Positions 1 through 8,367 of a stretch of DNA of 64,000 nucleotides are shown in pieces. The DNA lies in NCBI RefSeq assembly GCF_014200725.1, contig NZ_JACHCL010000003.1, positions 62,001-126,000 on the forward strand, written 5' to 3'. Numbering within the stretch: position 1 is the stretch's first letter; each line of letters opens with the position of its first letter. The notes beneath the pieces were generated by a model. The model did no database searches, was not told where the DNA came from, and saw only the letters and a program-made list of their open reading frames with translations. This DNA comes from Janthinobacterium silvisoli (lineage in GTDB: Bacteria > Pseudomonadota > Gammaproteobacteria > Burkholderiales > Burkholderiaceae_D). Both the position numbers and the translations under genes were made by a program.

Positions 1-131
1 CTGATGACCACATCGGAGGCGGCCAGCGCGGGCAGGCCCAGCGATGCCAGCAAACTGGCCATGACCGTCAGACGCCATTGTCCGGCACAGCGTGGTTGTC
101 CAGGCGAGCCTGGCGTAAAACAATTTTTCAT
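1..131 (-). CDS. Secreted protein, N-terminal fragment cut by the window edge
   Basis: An ATG at 129-131 opens a minus-strand frame that runs off the left edge. The 43 visible residues have a basic N-region, a hydrophobic stretch (VMASLLASLGLPALA) and an AxA-type cleavage site followed by SDVVI, so this is a Sec signal peptide of an exported protein. The mature part is outside the window, so no function can be given. Secreted nucleases and lamin-tail proteins often begin their mature part with a similar VVI stretch, but that is only a hint. The gene is divergent from the PEP-CTERM gene at 523. Confidence 0.6.
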   Translation of the reverse strand, partial: MKNCFTPGSPGQPRCAGQWRLTVMASLLASLGLPALAASDVVI

Positions 132-522
132 GAAGATTCCTGATGGAAATTAAAATTTCCGCCCATCACAATAAACAGGCGGCGCTAAAGTTAAGACAAC
201 AAAATTAGGTAATTAGATAGGCTTTTTGTTATTAACTCAATCATAATATTCAGCCGTGACAACTTGATGACAAAACTTAACTGGTATGCATGTAGCTGGC
301 AGATGCAGCAGTGGCAACTTGAATAATCAGACAATATTTTGTTGCATAAAAGTATGCACTTATTATCTAAACATAAATGAAAATAAGTTATTGGATATTG
401 CCGGCAGAGCAAGCGTGTTACTATCGGTTGCGGTACCAATAAAACGCTTGCCATCAAGAAGCAGCGATACGCCGGGCGAACGATAGTAGAGACACAGACA
501 GCAGAAACAGGGAATATTGATC
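132..522. other. AT-rich divergent intergenic region
   Basis: This 391-bp stretch between two divergent genes for exported proteins is AT-rich and has no convincing ORF. It holds a short dyad, GGAAAT-TAAA-ATTTCC, at about 143-158. A ribosome binding site (AGGGA, about 508-512) lies in front of the gene at 523. Promoters for both genes must lie here, but I could not pick a convincing -35/-10 pair. Confidence 0.5.
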
Positions 523-1353
523 ATGAGAAAAAATAGCAACCATTCAAACCCGACGCTGTTGCTTGCCGCCGTCCTGGCTACGCTACTGGTATCTCCCTTG
601 CCTGCCCTGGCGAACAGCTACACCGGTTACTATGTGAACCCGCAAGCCGTGCCGCCGGCCAAGAAGCCGAACTGTTCACAATCGATGCAGGATGAAAAAG
701 GCAAGGCGCAGGGACAGAACGCCTCTGCGGTCAGCCTGGAAGGCGTAGCCAGCCCATGCAGCCTGTCCAATGGCGATATCAATTACGATGAATTCAAGAA
801 TGATGGTGTCGGTCCAGGCACGGTCAGCAGCCTCGGCGACGATGCTGCCTACCACCGCCCCTTGTCCAGCGACGATGGCAAGACAGCAGTAAAACGATTG
901 CCATCGGATGCGCTGAACTTCCCCAGCGTTGCCAGCCGTCCGCTGGCGTCCGGCAATGGCCCCGCATCCAGCACCGGCACAGACAGTTTCAATGCGGCAT
1001 CAACCATACAGCCGTTCCAGCCAGCAGCAGCGGTAGGCTGGCCAGCGGGCAATTTTGGCGGCACCGAACGCCTGGCGGCCGCCAGCTTCGTCAGTCCCGG
1101 CGGCGTTGGCAGCAATACGGGAGACCCTGGGCTGTTTGGCACCAACCCGCCGGTATCGGGCGGTGTCGCGCCACCCGATACGCCCGATACCGGCACCACG
1201 ACGCCACCGGTCATCACGCCACCCGTGGTGACGCCGCCCATCGTGACGCCTGTCGATCCGAATATCCCGGCCATACCGGAAGCGTCCACCTGGGCCATGC
1301 TGCTGGCGGGCTTGGGTCTGCTCAGTCTGGTCTTAAATCGCCGCCGCAACTAA
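523..1353 (+). CDS. PEP-CTERM sorting-domain protein
   Basis: A 276-residue secreted protein with an N-terminal signal peptide (about residues 1-31, ending PALA). The central region is low complexity, rich in Ser, Gly, Ala and Pro, including a Thr/Pro/Val-rich segment (about 215-250). The C-terminus is a PEP-CTERM-type tripartite signal: PEAST, then a hydrophobic segment (WAMLLAGLGLLSLVL), then NRRRN. Such proteins are processed by an exosortase; the XrtB encoded at 14024-14920 is the candidate enzyme. The motif is PEA rather than the canonical PEP. The ATG at 523 is preferred over a TTG at 517 because AGGGA lies about 10 bases upstream. Its specific function is unknown, probably surface or EPS-associated. 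Confidence 0.8.
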   Translation: MRKNSNHSNPTLLLAAVLATLLVSPLPALANSYTGYYVNPQAVPPAKKPNCSQSMQDEKGKAQGQNASAVSLEGVASPCSLSNGDINYDEFKNDGVGPGTVSSLGDDAAYHRPLSSDDGKTAVKRLPSDALNFPSVASRPLASGNGPASSTGTDSFNAASTIQPFQPAAAVGWPAGNFGGTERLAAASFVSPGGVGSNTGDPGLFGTNPPVSGGVAPPDTPDTGTTTPPVITPPVVTPPIVTPVDPNIPAIPEASTWAMLLAGLGLLSLVLNRRRN

Positions 1354-1357
1354 GGCT

Positions 1358-2440
1358 TCAGCGGCGGTATGGCGTGCTCAAAGGTTCACCGATAAAAACG
1401 CCTTGCGCGGGCCAGGCGACACTTTTCCAATAAGCTTCGATGGCGGTGTCGCCCGATAAATAACGCTGCAGCAGCACTGTCGGCTGCGGAAATTTCTGCC
1501 AGTAATTGCACGGTTCGCTGACGCTGCCATAGCTGGCCGTGGCGCCCGCCTCCAGCCAGCGCAAGCTGCTCATCTGTCCCGTACCCAGCAAGTCGCCGCC
1601 ATACGACGTCAAATGATCGGCCAGTGCGCCTGGCGCAAACTTCAAGGTCTCGAGCTTGCCCACCCGCGCCATTCCCGTCTGGTACACCATGATGTCCGAT
1701 GCGCCGTCGAGCTCGTCGGCACGCAAGCGCTTGATATTCAATTTCTTCGACGGCAGCCGGCCGGCCGGTGGAAAGAATGGCGCGCGGCTATTGCGTGCCG
1801 TTTCACTGGTCATCAGATAATAGGCATTGGCTTCCTGCACCCGGAAACCGGCACTGACGCCACGATCGATCAACTCTTTCGCCTGGGCCACGGATTCGGT
1901 GGGCAGCAGCATGCTCAGGCGCATCTTGTAATCGCCATAGGGCAAGCCGCGTGCTGCATTGAAGTAGCTGCTGGGCTGGCCCACGCCACAGCTGCTGGAA
2001 CACAGGCCTGCATCGAGGCCCAGGGTAAAAGCCGAGGTGATGGAATTGCACTCGACAGCATACGGCGCCGTCCAGACCATCAGCACGGCCTGGATTTCCG
2101 GCTTGAGCTGGCTGTCGATCTGCTTTTTCAGGGGGGCGAACTCGCCGGCGCTGAGCTTGCGCGGACGGTTGGGGATGCGCACATGGATGATATTGGCGGC
2201 TGGAATATTGCGCGCCTGCCGGTAATACTCGGCAATCGCCACACTGTTCGGCTCATCGTCGTTGACTACCAGCGCCAGTTGCCCGGCGGTCAGCGCGGGA
2301 GGCATGGCGGACGAGGCAAATTGGGCATCGGCGTGGGTGTGCATTAAAGCACCGGCGAACAGCAGGGGAAAGAGCAGATATTTCAAAGCGAATAGGAGTA
2401 GCCTGTACGGGTCGTAGGGACAAGCGTGCGCTTGCAGCAA
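1358..2440 (-). CDS. TIGR03790-like exported protein
   Basis: A 360-residue protein with a hydrophobic N-terminal signal (about residues 13-40, ending ADAQ). The rest resembles the uncharacterised TIGR03790 family: LALVVNDDEPNSVAIAEYY near the mature start, a NIPAANIIHVRIP segment, and a conserved VLMVWTAPYAVEC stretch. It converges with the PEP-CTERM gene at 523-1353, with only 4 bp between the stops and no terminator visible. The start is a TTG, and the exact start is uncertain because an internal TTG would also give a good signal peptide. Family assignment is from memory of the conserved motifs; the biochemical role is unknown. Confidence 0.6.
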   Translation of the reverse strand: MLQAHACPYDPYRLLLFALKYLLFPLLFAGALMHTHADAQFASSAMPPALTAGQLALVVNDDEPNSVAIAEYYRQARNIPAANIIHVRIPNRPRKLSAGEFAPLKKQIDSQLKPEIQAVLMVWTAPYAVECNSITSAFTLGLDAGLCSSSCGVGQPSSYFNAARGLPYGDYKMRLSMLLPTESVAQAKELIDRGVSAGFRVQEANAYYLMTSETARNSRAPFFPPAGRLPSKKLNIKRLRADELDGASDIMVYQTGMARVGKLETLKFAPGALADHLTSYGGDLLGTGQMSSLRWLEAGATASYGSVSEPCNYWQKFPQPTVLLQRYLSGDTAIEAYWKSVAWPAQGVFIGEPLSTPYRR

Positions 2441-2508
2441 TTGCTAATTTACCTTGAAATCCCTGCCCTACCAAGCGATATTCCCAGCGCGGCCCTGATC
2501 TGAGGCGC

Positions 2509-2538
2509 AAAAAAAACGGATGCCGCAGCATCCGTTTT
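2509..2538 (-). terminator. Intrinsic terminator after the FxDxF PEP-CTERM gene
   Basis: An 11-bp perfect stem (AAAACGGATGC / GCATCCGTTTT, loop CGCA) is followed on the minus strand by eight U residues (A-run 2509-2516). It lies 19 bases past the stop at 2557. The A/T flanks make it potentially bidirectional. Confidence 0.85.
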
Positions 2539-2556
2539 CATATTCCACCGCCTGTA

Positions 2557-3147
2557 TCACGCAGTCTTGACGACCAGCTTGCGGCGGCGGGCCACAAAAC
2601 CCATCACACCCAGGCCAGCGAGCAGCAGGGCGTAGGTTTCCGGTTCAGGCACGGCGGACAGGTTGATGGTGCCCGAATAGCTGGCGGCGGCACTGGTCAA
2701 TACTGTACCGCTGACGCTCAGGGTGTAAGCGCCCACGGCAAGTTTGTCGACCAACAGATTCCACTCGTCGACCTGGCCCGACTGGATGCGCGTGCCGTTG
2801 AAGACATTGCCGAGCGAATCGGTCAGCTTGAAACCCGTCAGTTCCAGCAAGTCGATGCTGGGCTTGGTGGAAATGGAGGTCGTGATACCGCTGAAGCTGC
2901 TCAGTTCATCGATGCTGAAAGTGTAGTTATCGATGAACGTGCCGTTTGCATTGTTTTTACCAAAGGTGCTGAAGAAACCGCCCGAACCATCGGTCAGCTC
3001 AATGACACTGGTCTTTTTGCTGATATCGGCCGCCAACGCGGCATTCGAGACCAGCGCCGCAGTGGCAAACACGCAGGCCATGGCAGCGGCCCGAAAGGCT
3101 TGTTTGCTTGAAGCGAACGCCGATACACCATTCATCTTGTTATTCAT
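2557..3147 (-). CDS. FxDxF family PEP-CTERM protein
   Basis: A 196-residue exported protein. The signal peptide ends near residue 40 (NAALAA). The mature part contains the FxDxF family motif (FIDNY followed by TFSI) and a repetitive beta-rich domain. The C-terminus is a canonical PEP-CTERM signal, VPEPETYALLLAGLGVMG followed by ARRRK. The start chosen at 3147 (MNNKMNG) has AAGG about 7 bases upstream; an upstream in-frame start at 3204 would add 19 residues with no better signal. Its own terminator follows. It is a likely substrate of exosortase B encoded 11 kb away. Function in the cell envelope or EPS matrix is unknown. Confidence 0.85.
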   Translation of the reverse strand: MNNKMNGVSAFASSKQAFRAAAMACVFATAALVSNAALAADISKKTSVIELTDGSGGFFSTFGKNNANGTFIDNYTFSIDELSSFSGITTSISTKPSIDLLELTGFKLTDSLGNVFNGTRIQSGQVDEWNLLVDKLAVGAYTLSVSGTVLTSAAASYSGTINLSAVPEPETYALLLAGLGVMGFVARRRKLVVKTA

Positions 3148-3388
3148 CGAGGACCTTGAGGGCTGGCAGATGCCGAAGCACCCACGCGTTGATAAAAATT
3201 CCATGACGAAATAATATCACAAAAACCCACAATTCATTACATTAAATATAATAAATAATTACTTAATGGAAACTTATTGGGCTCACTTTTATACCAATAG
3301 TTTACGCACAGGGATAACACTAGCTGTTTCCGGCGAGACTGTTTCCCACCAGCATATTCCAGGCTTGAAAATACTGATGGGATCGTAC

Positions 3389-4807
3389 TTAGACTCTCTT
3401 GTAGACGTCTTCATAGCGAACGATATCGTCCTCGCCCAGGTAGCTGCCCGACTGCACTTCGATCAGGTGCAGCGGCAAACGGCCCGGGTTTTCCAGCCTG
3501 TGCGTCATGCCGATAGGAATATAGGTCGACTGGTTTTCCGATAGCAGCTTGACTTCATCGCCACACGTCACCTGCGCCGTGCCGCTGACGACGATCCAGT
3601 GTTCGGCGCGGTGATGGTGCATCTGCAAGGACAGCTTGCCACCAGGATTGACGGTGATGCGCTTGACCTGGAAACGGTCGCCCAGGTCGATGCCTTCGTA
3701 GCAGCCCCACGGACGGTACACCTTGGTATGCTGCAAATGTTCGGTACGCCCCGTGCTTTGCAAATGTCCCACCACCTGCTTGACCCGCTGTACCTGGTCC
3801 TTGTGCGTCACCAGTACGGCGTCGGCTGTTTCCACCACGACAACGTCATCGAGGCCGATCACCGCCACGATGCGGCTCTCGGCGCGCACCAGCGAATTGC
3901 TCACAGCATCGAGATACACATCGCCGCGCACGGCGTTGCCATCTGCATCGTGCGGCAAGACTTCGCGCAGGGCGGACCAGGAACCGACATCGCTCCAGCC
4001 GATTTCGGCCGGCACCACCACGGCGTGGCTGGTGTGTTCCATCACGGCATAATCGATGGAGTCGGCGGGACAGGCGGCGAACGCCTCTTCGTTCAGGCGG
4101 CAAAAGTCCAGGTCGCGGTAAGCCAGGCTTACAGCCGTTTTCGTGGCATCAGCCATGGCCGGCTGGAATTGTTTCAACTCCTGCAAATAGCTGGCGGCGC
4201 TGAACAAGAACATGCCGCTGTTCCAGAAGTAATCGCCGCTGGCGACAAAACCGGCCGCCGTCTGCGCATCGGGTTTTTCCACAAAACGCTCGACCTGGTA
4301 GCACGCCTCGCTACCGGCGATGGCCGCGCCGCGCCGGATGTAGCCATAGCCAGTTTCCGGCGCCGTCGGCACGATGCCAAAAGTAGCCAGCGCACCTTGC
4401 GAGGCAGGCTGCAGCGCCCGTTCGATGGCAGCATGGAAGGCAGCCGGGTCTTCGATCACGTGATCGGCCGGCAGTACCAGCATGATGGCTTCCGGATCGG
4501 TCGCTTGCAGATACCAGGCTGCGGCGGCCACGGCAGGCGCCGTATTGCGGCCCACCGATTCGAGCATGATGGCCAGCGGTTCACGCCCGATATCGCGCAT
4601 CTGTTCAGCGACCAGGAAGCGGTGCTCGTCGCCACAGATCAGCAACGGTGCCATCATTTCCGGCCGGCCGGCCAGACGCAACACCGTTTCCTGCAGCATG
4701 GTCTTGTTTGACACCAGCGGCAACAGTTGCTTGGGCAGCGCGGCACGCGACAAGGGCCAGAGGCGGCTGCCGGCGCCGCCAGACAGGATAACGGGATAAA
4801 TCTTCAT
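3389..4807 (-). CDS. manC: Mannose-1-phosphate guanylyltransferase / mannose-6-phosphate isomerase
   Basis: A 472-residue bifunctional enzyme that makes GDP-mannose from mannose-1-phosphate and interconverts mannose-6-P and fructose-6-P. The N-terminal nucleotidyltransferase domain (about 1-280) has the pyrophosphorylase signature SGGAGSRLWPLSR, and FVEKP occurs at mid-domain. The C-terminal cupin (about 340-470) carries PWGCYE and QMHHHRAEHW, the metal-binding type II phosphomannose isomerase motifs. Length fits the AlgA/ManC/XanB family. The ATG at 4807 is preferred over 4816 because AAGGA sits at the right distance. It is the last gene of the EPS locus, 16 bp after the sugar nucleotidyltransferase gene, and implies that mannose or a derivative is in the polymer. 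Confidence 0.93.
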   Translation of the reverse strand: MKIYPVILSGGAGSRLWPLSRAALPKQLLPLVSNKTMLQETVLRLAGRPEMMAPLLICGDEHRFLVAEQMRDIGREPLAIMLESVGRNTAPAVAAAAWYLQATDPEAIMLVLPADHVIEDPAAFHAAIERALQPASQGALATFGIVPTAPETGYGYIRRGAAIAGSEACYQVERFVEKPDAQTAAGFVASGDYFWNSGMFLFSAASYLQELKQFQPAMADATKTAVSLAYRDLDFCRLNEEAFAACPADSIDYAVMEHTSHAVVVPAEIGWSDVGSWSALREVLPHDADGNAVRGDVYLDAVSNSLVRAESRIVAVIGLDDVVVVETADAVLVTHKDQVQRVKQVVGHLQSTGRTEHLQHTKVYRPWGCYEGIDLGDRFQVKRITVNPGGKLSLQMHHHRAEHWIVVSGTAQVTCGDEVKLLSENQSTYIPIGMTHRLENPGRLPLHLIEVQSGSYLGEDDIVRYEDVYKRV

Positions 4808-4823
4808 GGTGGACATCCTTTAT

Positions 4824-5969
4824 TTATTTCGATAATGCAAGTTCAACGGGATTGCGGCGCTTGCTGCGGCGGTCGCGCGCATTCGACCATTCATCGGTCA
4901 GGCATTCGGACACATGCTTCATGTCGCCGTTACGGTCGACGCTATACTCCTTGAAGACAATGACTTCTTCCAGTGAAATCTTCGGCAGCACGCGCGTATA
5001 TTCGAACAGCACGCTGCGCACCACGCGCGCATCTGAACAGATGTGGCTGCCATGGCCGATCCAGGTGGGGCCGATAATGGTGGCGCCCGCCTCAATCTTG
5101 CAGCCCGAGCCGATATACACGGGCCCTTCAATCTGCGTGCCCTCCCAGTCGATGCGCGTATTCAAACCGACCCAGATACCGTCTTTCAACTGTATACCAG
5201 GCACGTCCATATGGGCTACTTCGCCCATCATGACGCTTTGCGACACTTCCCAGTAATCCTTGATATTGCCGATATCGATCCAGTTGAAGGAGCGCGACTG
5301 CGCGTAAAAGGGCAAGCCTTTTTCCACCAGCAAGGGAAACAGGTCGGCGCCGATGTCAAACACCGCATCCTTCGGTATCAGGTCCAGCACGGCCGGCTCG
5401 AAAATATAGATACCGGTGCTGACATGGTTGGACAGGGCCGCTTCCTGGCTGGGCTTTTCCTGGAAGGCCTCGATGCGGCCATCCTTGTCGCTGACTACCA
5501 CGCCATAGCTCGATACTTTGTCCCACGGCACCTCGCGCGTGATCACGCTGGCCAGCGCGCCCTTGCGGCGATGCTCGAACAGGGCCGACTGGATGTCCAG
5601 ATTGATCACCGCGTCGCCGCACAGCACGATCGTGGTGTCGTCAAAAAAGCCGCCGAACTCCTGGATCTTCTTCATGCCTCCGGCTGAACCGATAGGCTGC
5701 GGCACCACCACGCTGTCATCGGTCGTATAGCCCTCGAAGGAGTAGCCGATCTGCACGCCATACTGGTGGCCATCGCCGAAATACTCTTCGATCTTTTCAT
5801 GCAGGTAACTGACATTGACCATGATATCGCGCACGCCATACTTGGCCAGGTGCTCGATCAGATAAGCCATTACCGGCTTGCCCAGGATGGGGATCATGGG
5901 CTTGGGTAAGTCATAGGTCAGCGGGCGCACGCGGGTGCCCTTGCCTGCAGCCAAAATCATTGCTTTCAT
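4824..5969 (-). CDS. Sugar-1-phosphate nucleotidyltransferase with left-handed beta-helix domain
   Basis: A 381-residue enzyme of the NTP_transferase family. It opens with MKAMILAAGKGTRVRPLT, the nucleotide-binding signature, followed by PKPMIPILGKP. A C-terminal hexapeptide-repeat (LbH) region spans about 255-345, with [IV]xxGxxI-type repeats such as GPVYIGSGCKIEAGATI. The family includes mannose-1-phosphate guanylyltransferases and glucose-1-phosphate uridylyl/thymidylyltransferases; the sequence alone does not fix the substrate. The start at 5969 has GGGAG upstream; a longer frame to 6038 adds 23 poorly conserved residues. It lies directly upstream of manC, so it probably supplies a second nucleotide sugar to the EPS. 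Confidence 0.85.
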   Translation of the reverse strand: MKAMILAAGKGTRVRPLTYDLPKPMIPILGKPVMAYLIEHLAKYGVRDIMVNVSYLHEKIEEYFGDGHQYGVQIGYSFEGYTTDDSVVVPQPIGSAGGMKKIQEFGGFFDDTTIVLCGDAVINLDIQSALFEHRRKGALASVITREVPWDKVSSYGVVVSDKDGRIEAFQEKPSQEAALSNHVSTGIYIFEPAVLDLIPKDAVFDIGADLFPLLVEKGLPFYAQSRSFNWIDIGNIKDYWEVSQSVMMGEVAHMDVPGIQLKDGIWVGLNTRIDWEGTQIEGPVYIGSGCKIEAGATIIGPTWIGHGSHICSDARVVRSVLFEYTRVLPKISLEEVIVFKEYSVDRNGDMKHVSECLTDEWSNARDRRSKRRNPVELALSK

Positions 5970-6116
5970 TTCACGCTCCCGTCTATGGATGAACACCGAA
6001 CTCTGCTGAACTATGCCGAGGCAATAGAATATCACCAATTTAGCAACATTATTACTTTTTTCATACTTTTTTGGCGCACTGCAGCATGCTTGTCAGAATC
6101 TTTGAGGCTGGCCTGA

Positions 6117-6842
6117 TCAACGGTATTTAAAACACGCACGCAGGAATACCAGGATATCCCAGGTATAGCGCCGCAGCAGCCGGCGCGGCTCTTGCAGCAA
6201 GCGGTAAAACCACTCCATATGGATGCGCTGCACAAACGCGGGCGCACGCCGTTTCCCACCCGACCAGAAGTCGAACAGCGCCCCCACGCCGACCAGTACA
6301 TTGGCGCTCAAAGCGTCCTGGTGTTCAAGTATCCAGCGCTCCTGGATCGGGTTGCCCATCGCCACCAGCACCACCTGGGCGCGTGTCGCATTGATCTGCT
6401 GCACCAGGTCGTGTGCATTGCGGATGCCGGCATGGCCATCGCAGCTGCCCACCACCTCCTGCCCCAGCACCTCGCGCACATACCTTACTGCCTTGGCCAG
6501 CACGTCGGCTTGCGCACCGAGCATGAAAACGCGCAGCGGCTGCGGGCTTTGCTGGAACAGGAAAGGCGTGAAATCGGTGCCGTTCAGGTTGCTGGCAAAA
6601 CGGCGGCCCTGTATCAATTTGGCAGCGATATCCATGCCGATACCGTCATTGACGATCACGCAGCGACGCACGAGTTCCGGCGCCAGCACAAAACGGTTCT
6701 TCACGATAAAGTTGGTGTTGGCAAAGAACAGCGCCTGTTTTTCGCCGCGCGCGATAATGCCCAGCAAATGCTGGGCCAGCCACTCGCGCGTCGTGCTCAA
6801 GACGGGAAACTGGCTGATGCGGATAATTTCTGGTGCGTCCAT
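6117..6842 (-). CDS. WecG/TagA/CpsF family glycosyltransferase
   Basis: A 241-residue GT26-type enzyme. Family landmarks are the N-terminal ANTNFIVKN segment, the NDGIGMDIAA motif (catalytic Asp region), RVFMLGAQ, and the C-terminal VALGMG-like stretch VLVAMGNPIQERWI. These enzymes transfer ManNAc(A) or a related sugar to an undecaprenyl-linked acceptor on the cytoplasmic side. There is no N-terminal membrane segment; a C-terminal basic amphipathic tail (RLLRRYTWDILVFLRACFKYR) probably docks it to the membrane, as in TagA. It sits 18 bp downstream of the flippase gene in the EPS operon. The sugar specificity is not deducible. Confidence 0.88.
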   Translation of the reverse strand: MDAPEIIRISQFPVLSTTREWLAQHLLGIIARGEKQALFFANTNFIVKNRFVLAPELVRRCVIVNDGIGMDIAAKLIQGRRFASNLNGTDFTPFLFQQSPQPLRVFMLGAQADVLAKAVRYVREVLGQEVVGSCDGHAGIRNAHDLVQQINATRAQVVLVAMGNPIQERWILEHQDALSANVLVGVGALFDFWSGGKRRAPAFVQRIHMEWFYRLLQEPRRLLRRYTWDILVFLRACFKYR

Positions 6843-6860
6843 GGTGCTAGTAGGCCTTTT

Positions 6861-8354
6861 TCAATCCGCAGCGGCGCCGCGGTGCTTCAACTTACGTAAA
6901 TTCTTCAGCAGCGACAGGGGATCGAAATTCCCCTCCGTGCCGCGCCGCAAACGCCCCAGCAAGATCATCGGCAGCAAGTAGGCGACGGCGCCCGCCAGCA
7001 AGGCCAGCACCAGCAGCATTACGGCACCGCCCTGCCACCAGCGCGCCATGGCATACAAGGCCAGCAGCAAGGCCGTACTGCCTGCCAGGACCGGTTGCAG
7101 CGCCGCTACAAAACGTTTCAGCGGCAAGTCCATGACTTTCAGCGTCAGGTGCTGCGACCATGGCAGCATCAGCACATAAGCGGCGGCAAACGACAGACTC
7201 ATGGCCAGCAAGCCGTAATGGCTGAAACAGGCCGCCAGGATCACAGCCAGGCTCAGCTGCAAGATGCCCAGCAGCGGCGGCCAGCGGCTGTGGCCCAGGG
7301 CAAACAGCACATAATTGTTCAGCTCCGACACGGAAGACAGGCAATACAGCAAGGCCAGGGCGGCGATGGTGCTGCAAGCTGGCAACCATTTCTGGCCAAA
7401 CACGGTTACGACCAGCGGCTCGGCCAGCGCAGCCTGGAACAGCAGCATGGGCAGCATCAGGAACAGCATCATGAGCAGCAATTGCAGATACGCCTGGCGC
7501 AGTTGTTCAGCCTTGCCGACAGCTGCCGCAAACACCGGCAGCGACACACGCAGCAGCGAGGCCGTGATCACCAGGTACACCGCCGACGTGAGCCGTTTGG
7601 CAAGGTTGTACAGCCCGGTCGCATACGGCCCCAAAAAGATACTCACCAGCAAGGAATCACCATTGCTGTTGGCAAACGACAATACGCCGGACACGCTGAC
7701 CTGGCGCACGTCATGCCAGTAGCGGGCCGGACGCGCACGCCAGGCCAGGCTGGGCAGCCAGCCGCTTTGCAGCACCACCAGCAATAGCGCCAATCCGGAC
7801 GCCATCACTTGCTGCACTACCAGCGACATGGCGCCCCAGCCACGGTAGGCCAGTGCGATGCCAACGATGCCGCCCAGCATCACGGACAGGGTGGAACGGA
7901 TGGCCAGCTGCTTGAATTTCATTTGCCGCACCAGCCGCGCCTCGTACGAACGCACCATGCCGAAAAACAGGATCGACAAGCTCATGCCTTGCAGCACGGG
8001 CGCCAGCGACGGCGCCTGGAACAGGGATGAAACCAGACCCGCGCTCAAGAACATGCAGGCGCACAGCAGCAGGCCGGCCGCCGTGCAGCGCCAGAACAGA
8101 GCCGAATACGCACTGTCGTCGGGCTCTTGGGCGCGGATCACGGGCATGGCCAGCGCATCGAGCACGACCAGGCGAGAAAACAGGATGAACAGATGGGCGA
8201 TGGTCAGCAAGCCGAATTCGGCCGGATTGAGCAGCCGCGCCAAGATGGCGAAGATGATGAAGGACAAGCCCTGCTGGGCAAGATTGTCGAGCACGGCCCA
8301 GAACGAGCCGGAGGCCATTCCACCGGATTTGTTTTCACCTTTGTTTTCGCTCAT
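6861..8354 (-). CDS. Oligosaccharide flippase (Wzx-like)
   Basis: A 497-residue polytopic membrane protein of the MOP superfamily (lipopolysaccharide biosynthesis protein type). It has about 12-14 hydrophobic segments from residue 15 to 475, with family features GSFWAVLDNLAQQGLSFIIF and ILARLLNPAEFGLLTIA at the N-terminus. It is expected to flip the lipid-linked EPS repeat unit across the inner membrane. Its place between glycosyltransferase genes in the Eps locus supports a Wzx role in a Wzx/Wzy pathway, together with the polymerase at 11986-13272. Confidence 0.88.
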   Translation of the reverse strand: MSENKGENKSGGMASGSFWAVLDNLAQQGLSFIIFAILARLLNPAEFGLLTIAHLFILFSRLVVLDALAMPVIRAQEPDDSAYSALFWRCTAAGLLLCACMFLSAGLVSSLFQAPSLAPVLQGMSLSILFFGMVRSYEARLVRQMKFKQLAIRSTLSVMLGGIVGIALAYRGWGAMSLVVQQVMASGLALLLVVLQSGWLPSLAWRARPARYWHDVRQVSVSGVLSFANSNGDSLLVSIFLGPYATGLYNLAKRLTSAVYLVITASLLRVSLPVFAAAVGKAEQLRQAYLQLLLMMLFLMLPMLLFQAALAEPLVVTVFGQKWLPACSTIAALALLYCLSSVSELNNYVLFALGHSRWPPLLGILQLSLAVILAACFSHYGLLAMSLSFAAAYVLMLPWSQHLTLKVMDLPLKRFVAALQPVLAGSTALLLALYAMARWWQGGAVMLLVLALLAGAVAYLLPMILLGRLRRGTEGNFDPLSLLKNLRKLKHRGAAAD

Positions 8355-8367
8355 GCCACCACCCCGC

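Noticed and set aside
286..486. 66-residue ORF in the left intergenic region
   Set aside because: No ribosome binding site, no family resemblance, and it lies in promoter-like AT-rich DNA.
3300..3360. Cyclic-di-GMP riboswitch (GEMM-like ACGCACAGGG)
   Set aside because: Only the ACGCACAGGG string matches. The required GAAA tetraloop receptor and the GACGCAAAGC-type second half are missing, and it lies downstream of manC on the opposite strand.
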